A stretch of 64,000 nt of DNA, taken from contig JAWKHL010000004.1 in NCBI GenBank assembly GCA_041394845.1, positions 372,001 through 436,000 of the forward strand, read 5' to 3'. Of the stretch, positions 58,526 to 64,000 are shown piece by piece. Positions within the stretch are counted from its first letter, which is position 1. Each line of letters opens with the position of its first letter. Position numbers and translations under genes: made by a program. This DNA is from JAHCHG01 sp041394845 (lineage in GTDB: Bacteria > Acidobacteriota > Blastocatellia > Pyrinomonadales > Pyrinomonadaceae). The notes beneath the pieces were generated by a model. It saw only the letters and a list, made by a program, of their open reading frames with translations, was not told where the DNA came from and did no database searches.

Positions 58526-58635
58526 AAATATCGAATTCGTTGAAAACTTCTCCCGGGTTTCAAATGCTAAAGCCGGAAGAGATATTCCGTCCGAGTTTGG
58601 TCGAGTTGTCTTTAGAATAGAACTTTTTACGGACA

Positions 58636-58673
58636 AAAAACAAAGGACCGCCCCGGGGCGGTCCTTTGTTTTT
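58636..58673. terminator. Perfect 19-bp palindromic terminator
   Basis: AAAAACAAAGGACCGCCCC (58636-58654) pairs perfectly with 58655-58673, ending in TTTTT on each strand. It terminates the sigma-factor gene that ends at 58689 on the minus strand. Confidence 0.9.
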
Positions 58674-58688
58674 ATGATTTGAATATCA

Positions 58689-59360
58689 TTAAATGCCGAA
58701 TAATCTTGGCGGAGCTTTTCTCTTTAAGAGTTTGCGCAGTTTCAGACGCGCCTTGTGCAGTTGCGATTTCGACGTTCCGACCGAGCATCCCAGGATCCGG
58801 GCGACTTCCTCGTGTTCGTAGCCCTCGACGTCGTGCAGAACAAAGACATTGCGGTAACCGTTCGGCAACTGCTCGATGGCGTTTTCGAGCGCGATCTTGT
58901 CAACGACCGGCATCTTGCGCGGGTTGTTCGTTCCGTCAACCACCTGAACCGGGGTGTCGCCTTCCTCGGTCGTCTTTTCGAACTTGACGTTCCGTTTTCG
59001 GAAATGCATCAGAACCTGATTGACCGTCAAACGATGAAGCCAGGTTGTAAAAGCCGAATCCCCCCGAAACGATCCGATCTTGCGATGCAGTTGAATAAAG
59101 ACGTCCTGAGTCAGATCCTCGGCTTCGGTCGTATTTTTCAACATCCTCAAACAGATCGAATAAACCCGGCGGTGATGGCGCTGATAAATCTCTTCAAACG
59201 CGATCATATCGCCTTTGGCCGAACGTTTTGTCAGTTCAAAGTCTTTGAGATCCGTTACATCAATCCTCTCCTCAGACTTGATAAATCCGTCCTTTACCTC
59301 CGCCTCCTGCGCGGCTTCGGGCATCACCGGAAATTTTAATGTTTCAGTAGTTGTTGTCAT
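58689..59360 (-). CDS. ECF-type RNA polymerase sigma factor
   Basis: A 223-residue sigma-70-family factor. Region 2 is at about residues 50-125 ('AFEEIYQRHHRRVYSICLRMLKNTTEAEDLTQDVFIQLHRKIGSFRGDSAFTTWLHRLTVNQVLMHFRK'). Region 4 is at about 160-215 ('ALENAIEQLPNGYRNVFVLHDVEGYEHEEVARILGCSVGTSKSQLHKARLKLRKLL'). A ~45-residue N-terminal extension is unusual but common in this group. No anti-sigma gene is adjacent on this strand. The convergent terminator at 58636 closes the gene. The region upstream (59361-59668, ~300 bases) holds promoters for this gene and the divergent gene at 59669 but no gene. Confidence 0.92.
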   Translation of the reverse strand: MTTTTETLKFPVMPEAAQEAEVKDGFIKSEERIDVTDLKDFELTKRSAKGDMIAFEEIYQRHHRRVYSICLRMLKNTTEAEDLTQDVFIQLHRKIGSFRGDSAFTTWLHRLTVNQVLMHFRKRNVKFEKTTEEGDTPVQVVDGTNNPRKMPVVDKIALENAIEQLPNGYRNVFVLHDVEGYEHEEVARILGCSVGTSKSQLHKARLKLRKLLKRKAPPRLFGI

Positions 59361-59668
59361 TTTCTAATCCCCCTTACACCGTTAACTACCATCAATTCGC
59401 GTGCCAAAACTCCGTTAGTATGGCAATTATACATCATTTCACGCTAAAACCGCTTTTTTGTTTCATTTTCTTGGACATACTTTTATATTCGTCCGACATC
59501 CAAGTCCGGATTCGTCACCAAACCGTGTAGTAAGCTAACCAATTAATACACGGCTGAAAGTTTGAGCGGTTTATTTGCCGATTGCTCATAGTTTTCGAAT
59601 AATGCTACTATTATTATTCCAAAAAAACGCGGAATAATTCCCGATATAGGCGGGGTCTTTCGACGAGG

Positions 59669-60433
59669 ATGAAGAGGTTTAGCTTTACCACATTTTTGAT
59701 CTTGATTTGCACCTTTTGCATCGGCGCTTTGCGCGTCGCCGCCGAAGCGCCATCCGAAAATAAAAGCCAGGAGGTTTCGGAAACGGACGGCGTTCCGGTT
59801 CTGACCAAACATCTGCCGGACTACGAAAATGTCGCAAATCGTGCAACTTATATTCTAAATCCGACCGACCTTCGAAACGCCCTGGGAGAGCGTCCGGTCT
59901 TTGATCTGATCGATTTCGCCGGCGGCACCGAGGCCGTAACGGCTCGGTACCCGGCAGGAACGCTCCTGATAGTCGAATACACAACCCCGCAGTTTTCGGT
60001 CGATGCCGACAACCGGATCAAAGGGAGATTGAGCGAATTGAACGGCCAACCCGCGATCTTTTACCGCCGCATCGGAAACTACAACGCTTTTATTTTTGAC
60101 GGAACCGACGCCGGGGCGGCCAATCAACTGCTCGATCAGATCAAATACGAAAAGGACGTCCGGTGGCTCGGAACCGACCCGTTTGCCCTCAAACGGGCCG
60201 AACGGAATTTCGTTCTGCAAACTTCGGATCTGTTTATCTCGACAGTCATGATCGTCCTCATCGGAATCGGCATTTCGGGTTTCGGAGGAATCGTTTTCGG
60301 AATCGCATTTTTCTTCGTCCGCGAACAAAAACGGGCCGCGATGGAGACCTTTTCCGACGCCGGCGGGATGACGAGGCTCAACCTCGACGGTTTTACCCCG
60401 GAAGTTCTCCCCGAAAGACTTCTCGAAGAATGA
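59669..60433 (+). CDS. Exported, membrane-anchored protein (DUF6599-like)
   Basis: A 254-residue protein with a signal peptide (residues 1-26, ending RVAAEA), a globular part ('LPDYENVANRATYILNPTDLRNALGERPVFDLIDFAGGTEAVTARYPAGTLLIVEYTTPQFSVDADN'-type order, 'RRIGNYNAFIFDGTDAGAANQLLDQIKYEKDVRWLG') and one C-terminal membrane helix near residues 195-220 ('ISTVMIVLIGIGISGFGGIVFGIAFFF'). It resembles DUF6599-type proteins, but I am not certain. It is divergent from the sigma factor and could belong to its regulon; that is inference. Confidence 0.6.
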   Translation: MKRFSFTTFLILICTFCIGALRVAAEAPSENKSQEVSETDGVPVLTKHLPDYENVANRATYILNPTDLRNALGERPVFDLIDFAGGTEAVTARYPAGTLLIVEYTTPQFSVDADNRIKGRLSELNGQPAIFYRRIGNYNAFIFDGTDAGAANQLLDQIKYEKDVRWLGTDPFALKRAERNFVLQTSDLFISTVMIVLIGIGISGFGGIVFGIAFFFVREQKRAAMETFSDAGGMTRLNLDGFTPEVLPERLLEE

Positions 60434-60435
60434 TC

Positions 60436-60541
60436 AGATATTTAAAGTTTAAGAGGTGAAAAAGGTTGTTGACTGAAAGTCGGGCGAATTGCCTGATGGC
60501 AAAAATAAACCTTTTTCACCTTTTAAACTTTTAAACTTTTT
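60436..60541. repeat. 8-bp-period inverted repeat (NNNCTTTT family)
   Basis: The left arm AAAGTTTAAGAGGTGAAAAAGG and the right arm CCTTTTTCACCTTTTAAACTTTTAAACTTTTT (60508-60541) surround a core with GCGAATTGCC. It is the same family as 40652-40806, here between convergent genes. Confidence 0.75.
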
Positions 60542-60549
60542 AGCCTTAA

Positions 60550-61674
60550 TTACGGCAGATTTTCCACCAATCTGTCTATATCCTCGTAAGTGTTGAAAAA
60601 ATGCGGGGCGATGCGGATCCGGTCGTTGCGCGGCGAGACTATGATGTTGCGGTTTTCCAGAGTCCGGGCGATCTCGGCGGGCGTCATACCGGTGCGATGC
60701 CGGATGCAGACGATCTGCGAGCGTTCCCCCTCTTCGCGCGAACTGACCACTTCGTAATAGAGTTTCGAAAGAACCTCGCAGAAATATTCGGTCAGTTCAT
60801 CCAGATATTTCTGAATTTTTCCGGCGCCCGTTTCGTACAAAAGCGAGGCGCTTTGCTCCAAACCGTAAAAAAGCGCGGACGGACCGGTTCCGCTTTCCCA
60901 GGCCAGAGCGCTCGGTTTGAAATTCTGCTCCAGACGCTCGAAATCCCACATATCGACCACGCTGATCCAGCCAACCAGAGTCGGTTCGATCCGTTCGCGG
61001 GCCCGATCCGAAAGATAAAGAATTCCGCAGCCCTCCGGCGAGCAAAGCCATTTGTGGCTGGCTCCGGAAGCGATATCGACGAACTGCGCCGGGAGATCGA
61101 AAGGCATGACGCCGAGCGCCTGAATGATGTCGACGGCGAACAGGGCGTCGACCAGTCGCGCCGCCCGCCCGATCCTCTCCAGATCGGCGCGGAAACCGGA
61201 ACCGTATTGAACCGCGCTGACCGACACCAGACGCGTGTTGGCGTCGATCATATTGATCAGTTCTTCCTGATCGATCCGTCCGTTCCTTTCGGAGCAAAGC
61301 CTCAGTTCGACGCCGAACTTATCGCGAATCCGCCGCCAGGCGTAATAATTGGCCGGAAACTCTTTGGCGAAAGAGACGATGTTGTCGCCCTCGCGCCAGT
61401 TCAACCCGTTGGCGACGGTCGAAAAGCCATCCGACGTGTTGCGCATAAAAGCGATCTGTTCCGGCTGGGCGCCGAGCATCTTGGAGATGATCGTCCGGGC
61501 GCGTTTCTTGGTGTCGACCCATTTGGCATAACCGATCGAACCGCCTTCGGAAACATCCAGAAGTTGCGAGGTGACGGCCTCGACCGACACGGTCGGAAGC
61601 GGCGCCACGGCGGCGCTGTTCAAATAGGTGTAATTCTTGGTTATCGGAAAAAGTTCTCGAATCTTCTCGTTCAA
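60550..61674 (-). CDS. Class V aminotransferase-fold PLP enzyme
   Basis: A 374-residue fold-type-I PLP protein of the class V group (cysteine desulfurase/isopenicillin N epimerase relatives). Seen: 'YLNSAAVAPLPTVSVEAV' at the start, 'MRNTSDGFSTVANGLNWREGDNIV', 'TRLVSVSAVQYGSGFRADLERIG', 'DALFAVDIIQALGVMPFD' (cofactor Asp), and the PLP Lys in 'IASGASHKWLCSPEGCGILYLSD' near residue 206. It lacks a typical NifS/SufS Cys loop, so a simple cysteine desulfurase role is unlikely; the substrate is unknown. It is isolated on its strand. Confidence 0.85.
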   Translation of the reverse strand: MNEKIRELFPITKNYTYLNSAAVAPLPTVSVEAVTSQLLDVSEGGSIGYAKWVDTKKRARTIISKMLGAQPEQIAFMRNTSDGFSTVANGLNWREGDNIVSFAKEFPANYYAWRRIRDKFGVELRLCSERNGRIDQEELINMIDANTRLVSVSAVQYGSGFRADLERIGRAARLVDALFAVDIIQALGVMPFDLPAQFVDIASGASHKWLCSPEGCGILYLSDRARERIEPTLVGWISVVDMWDFERLEQNFKPSALAWESGTGPSALFYGLEQSASLLYETGAGKIQKYLDELTEYFCEVLSKLYYEVVSSREEGERSQIVCIRHRTGMTPAEIARTLENRNIIVSPRNDRIRIAPHFFNTYEDIDRLVENLP

Positions 61675-61790
61675 TTGAACAAACTCCCTTTAAGTTTTTG
61701 ACAACAAACTTGTTTGTATATAATTTTATAATTTAACTTGGAAATTACTCCAACTCCGGCGCTCAGAATGCACATCTAAACCGTTTGATT

Positions 61791-62495
61791 ATGTTCGATT
61801 TTCGAAAAAAAGACCAATATGATTTTGGCAATATCTCCATCAAGGACGACAGCGATATTGAAGTTTACCGGGTGAGGAAAAATCCCAGGACCGGTCTGCT
61901 GTCCGAAAGCCTCTATCTTCTGCGCGACATCATTCTGATCATAGCGGTTTTTATTTTGATCGGGGTCTTTATCGCTCAACCGGTGGTGGTCGAAGGAACC
62001 TCGATGCTGCCCCAACTCCACGACGGTGAGCGCCTGCTGGTCAACAAACTGGTCTATTACAAATTTCAGAACGTCAGTTGGGGACATCTCGAACGGGGCG
62101 ACATCGTCGTTTTCTGGTATCCGAGGGAGCCCGACAAAAGTTACGTCAAACGGATCATCGGTCTGCCGGGCGAAACCGTCGAGGTCAGAAACGGCGTCGT
62201 TTTTATCAACGGGACGGAATTAAAGGAACCTTACCTGGATGCCGAACATAATCAGACCATGCCGAGTTTTCAGCCGAGAAAGGTCGATGACCATTATTAT
62301 TTCGTCATGGGCGACAACCGCGATAATTCCTCCGATTCGCGCTACTGGGGACTGGTTCCCGAAAAATACATCTACGGCAAAGCATTTTTCCGCTACTGGC
62401 AACCTTCGAGCATCGGCTTTCTGGAACACGGTCGTTACAATATCGAGGACCCGAAAACCGACGAAGGCGATTTGCAGGCGGAAGAGAATAAATAG
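61791..62495 (+). CDS. lepB: Signal peptidase I
   Basis: A 234-residue type I signal peptidase. One membrane helix lies near residues 42-62 ('DIILIIAVFILIGVFIAQPV'). The catalytic Ser is in 'VVEGTSMLPQLHDGERLLVNKLVY' near residue 70 and Lys in 'YVKRIIGLPGETVEVRNGVVFING' near 122. The later box 'DHYYFVMGDNRDNSSDSRYWGLVP' is complete. It cleaves signal peptides outside the inner membrane. The ATG at 61791 is chosen; the codon two earlier is a TTG. It precedes carA, from which it is separated by a GTGATGG-family hairpin. Confidence 0.93.
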   Translation: MFDFRKKDQYDFGNISIKDDSDIEVYRVRKNPRTGLLSESLYLLRDIILIIAVFILIGVFIAQPVVVEGTSMLPQLHDGERLLVNKLVYYKFQNVSWGHLERGDIVVFWYPREPDKSYVKRIIGLPGETVEVRNGVVFINGTELKEPYLDAEHNQTMPSFQPRKVDDHYYFVMGDNRDNSSDSRYWGLVPEKYIYGKAFFRYWQPSSIGFLEHGRYNIEDPKTDEGDLQAEENK

Positions 62496-62496
62496 T

Positions 62497-62546
62497 GACA
62501 GGTGATGGGTGAGAATCCGAACTCCCATCACCCATCACCCATCACA
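62497..62546. repeat. GTGATGG-family hairpin between lepB and carA
   Basis: GTGACAGGTGATGGGTGAG pairs with CTCCCATCACCCATCACCCATCAC around GAATCCGAA. Its right end is six A residues from the carA ATG, so carA has no ordinary ribosome site. Confidence 0.85.
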
Positions 62547-62552
62547 AAAAAA

Positions 62553-63671
62553 ATGAATCTTTCCAAAAAAGCGATCCTCGTTCTGGAAGACGGGCGGACT
62601 TTTCGCGGCGCTTCGTTCGGCGCCGAGGGCGAAACCTTCGGCGAGATGGTTTTCAACACTTCGATGACCGGTTATCAGGAGATCCTGACCGACCCTTCCT
62701 ACGCCGGTCAGATCGTCTGTATGACCTATCCGCTCATAGGGAATTACGGCGTCAACGAAGAGGACACCGAATCGCGCCGGCCTTGGGTCGAGGGTTTCGT
62801 CGTTCGCGAGGCGAGCCGGATCGCTTCGAACTGGCGCTCGACCGAAACGTTGGATTCCTATCTCAAACGCCACCGGATCGTCGGCATCGAACATATCGAC
62901 ACCCGCGCGTTGGTTCGCCACATCCGCGACAAAGGGGCGATGCGGGCCGCCGTTTCTTCGGTCGATCTGGACGAAAAAAGCCTCCTCGAAAAGGTTCTGG
63001 CTTCGCCCGAGATGAAAAACCGCGAACTGGCCAGTTCGGTTACCGTCGAAAACGCTTTTGAATACGAATCGGACGGCGCGGCCCGATTCCACGTCGTCGC
63101 TTACGATTTCGGAGTCAAGACCAATTCCCTGCGCGAGTTCGCCAAATTCGGCTGTCGGATGACGGTCGTTCCGGCCGAAACCGGGGCCGCCGAGGTTCTC
63201 GCCCTCAAACCCGACGGGATCTTCCTGTCGAACGGCCCGGGCGACCCGGCGGCGATGAAAAAGACGGTCGAAGAGATCAAAAAACTGACCGAGACTCGGG
63301 TTCCGATGTTCGGCATCTGCCTCGGCCATCAGATCCTCGGGCAGACCTTCGGCGCCGAGACCTACAAACTCAAATTCGGCCATCGGGGCGGCAATCAGCC
63401 GATCAAGGATCTGACGACCGGCAAGATCGAGATCGCCTCGCACAATCACGGCTTTGCCGTTTCGGGCGAAAATCTGCCGGGAGAGATCGAGATCACGCAC
63501 ATCAATCTCAACGACCGGACGGTGGCCGGCCTGCGTCACAAGGATCTGCCCATCTTCTCCGTTCAGTATCACCCGGAATCCGCCCCCGGCCCGCACGATT
63601 CGGAATATCTTTTCCGTCGCTTCATCGAGTTGATGGAAGAAAACAAGCAACAGGAAGCCGCCGGAAGTTAA
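62553..63671 (+). CDS. carA: Carbamoyl-phosphate synthase small subunit
   Basis: A 372-residue glutamine amidotransferase subunit. It hydrolyses Gln and passes ammonia to CarB for arginine and pyrimidine synthesis. Seen: the N-terminal family domain 'LVLEDGRTFRGASFGAEGETFGEMVFNTSMTGYQEILTDPSYAGQIV', then the class I triad: Cys in 'FGICLGHQILGQTFGA' near residue 260, and His/Glu in 'FSVQYHPESAPGP' near 343-345. The ATG at 62553 starts the domain; the longer frame is repeat-derived. carB is not adjacent in the window. Short-period hairpins flank it on both sides. Confidence 0.95.
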   Translation: MNLSKKAILVLEDGRTFRGASFGAEGETFGEMVFNTSMTGYQEILTDPSYAGQIVCMTYPLIGNYGVNEEDTESRRPWVEGFVVREASRIASNWRSTETLDSYLKRHRIVGIEHIDTRALVRHIRDKGAMRAAVSSVDLDEKSLLEKVLASPEMKNRELASSVTVENAFEYESDGAARFHVVAYDFGVKTNSLREFAKFGCRMTVVPAETGAAEVLALKPDGIFLSNGPGDPAAMKKTVEEIKKLTETRVPMFGICLGHQILGQTFGAETYKLKFGHRGGNQPIKDLTTGKIEIASHNHGFAVSGENLPGEIEITHINLNDRTVAGLRHKDLPIFSVQYHPESAPGPHDSEYLFRRFIELMEENKQQEAAGS

Positions 63672-63675
63672 AAAA

Positions 63676-63748
63676 GTGATGGGTGATAGGTGATGGGTGA
63701 ACAGATCGGAGGTCTTTTCCCATCACCCATCACCTATCACCCATCACA
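63676..63748. repeat. GTGATGG-family hairpin downstream of carA
   Basis: GTGATGGGTGATAGGTGATGGGTGA pairs with CCCATCACCCATCACCTATCACCCATCAC around a GATCGGAGGTCTTTT core. The arms match over ~24 bases, a strong structure in RNA of either strand. Confidence 0.85.
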
Positions 63749-63755
63749 AAAAAAA

Positions 63756-63780
63756 GAGACGGCCCCCTTTTAACCGTCTC
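63756..63780 (-). terminator. Terminator of the FG-GAP gene
   Basis: GAGACGG/CCGTCTC stem with eight A residues on its left, i.e. a T run on the minus strand. It lies about 40 bases after the stop of the minus-strand gene at 63819. Confidence 0.75.
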
Positions 63781-63818
63781 CCCAATGCATCGGGATCAAT
63801 TTTAAACTGTCATTGATC

Positions 63819-64000
63819 CTAATGCGTGTCATAAGAGGCGATCGGCAGATCCGAGATCAGGCCCCAGTTGACCGCAGACAGGCCGCCGTCGCCGCTTCTT
63901 AAAACGTAAAAAGTCCCGTCCGTCTCGCGCCAGACGCCGAGATCGGTGCGGCCGTCGCCGTCGTAATCGTTTTGAACGGCCGTGTCGGTTTCGGTGATCC
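63819..64000 (-). CDS. FG-GAP/VCBS repeat protein, 3' end only
   Basis: The window ends inside this gene, which runs leftwards and stops at TAG (63819-63821). The ~60 visible codons read 'ITETDTAVQNDYDGDGRTDLGVWRETDG', then 'TFYVLRSGDGGLSAVNWGL' and end 'IASYDTH'. DYDGDGRTDLGVWR is the calcium-binding loop and blade start of FG-GAP/VCBS beta-propeller proteins, which are normally large secreted proteins in Acidobacteriota and Planctomycetota. Nothing can be said of the N-terminus. A terminator lies just downstream. Confidence 0.85.
   Translation of the reverse strand, partial: ITETDTAVQNDYDGDGRTDLGVWRETDGTFYVLRSGDGGLSAVNWGLISDLPIASYDTH

Overview
The window reads as a chromosomal segment from a Gram-negative heterotroph, most likely an Acidobacteriota member of the Blastocatellia type. 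This is inference. The supporting signs are a large Ser/Thr kinase carrying a PD40-type propeller, a winged-helix/TPR regulator of the CadC type, FG-GAP and IPT/TIG surface proteins, BON/general-stress genes, a bacterial kynurenine pathway, moderately high GC with GA-rich codons, and many short-period intergenic repeats. No rRNA, tRNA, CRISPR array, prophage or complete IS element was found.

Layout. 0-5 kb: a secreted IPT/metzincin protease followed by a HEAT-like exported protein. This unit was duplicated; the second HEAT-like gene survives and the second protease is reduced to its last ~45 codons. 5-8.6 kb: a stress-type group (zinc-ribbon ORF, BON protein, exported protein, general-stress membrane protein, SpoIIAA-like protein) behind a sigma-54-like promoter. 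8.7-14.9 kb: receptor kinase plus overlapping lipoprotein gene, a membrane-anchored protein next to a broken gene start, and a vWA protein. 14.9-24 kb: cupin/glyoxalase fusion, phosphotransferase, thioesterase, AidB, AraC regulator, TPR proteins, amidohydrolase. 24-52.4 kb: a mosaic of ordinary genes, repeats, gene remnants and small cassettes in which one strand carries a near-complete tryptophan/kynurenine degradation route: cyclase-type kynurenine formamidase candidate, Kmo, KynU, 3-hydroxyanthranilate dioxygenase, ACMS decarboxylase, RidA-type 2-aminomuconate deaminase and aminomuconate-semialdehyde dehydrogenase. Tryptophan 2,3-dioxygenase is not in the window. 52.5-64 kb: two paralogous M15/VanY-like proteins around an SH3 protein, an S41 protease, a membrane AraC regulator, an ECF sigma factor, a class V aminotransferase, LepB, CarA and the 3' end of an FG-GAP protein.

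The strongest unusual signals are: (1) families of 7-, 8- and 9-bp-period arrays arranged as inverted arms around a short core, which sit between genes, end genes and are inserted in frame inside kynU, kmo and the cyclase gene; (2) a two-gene HNH cassette placed against the 3' end of kmo, with a second diverged copy of the kmo 3' end on its far side; (3) a brnTA module whose toxin has an amber codon exactly where family members have Trp; (4) an in-frame TGA in the gene directly after the semialdehyde dehydrogenase; (5) the decayed duplication of the protease unit; (6) remnants of a carboxymuconolactone-decarboxylase gene and of a small membrane-protein gene.
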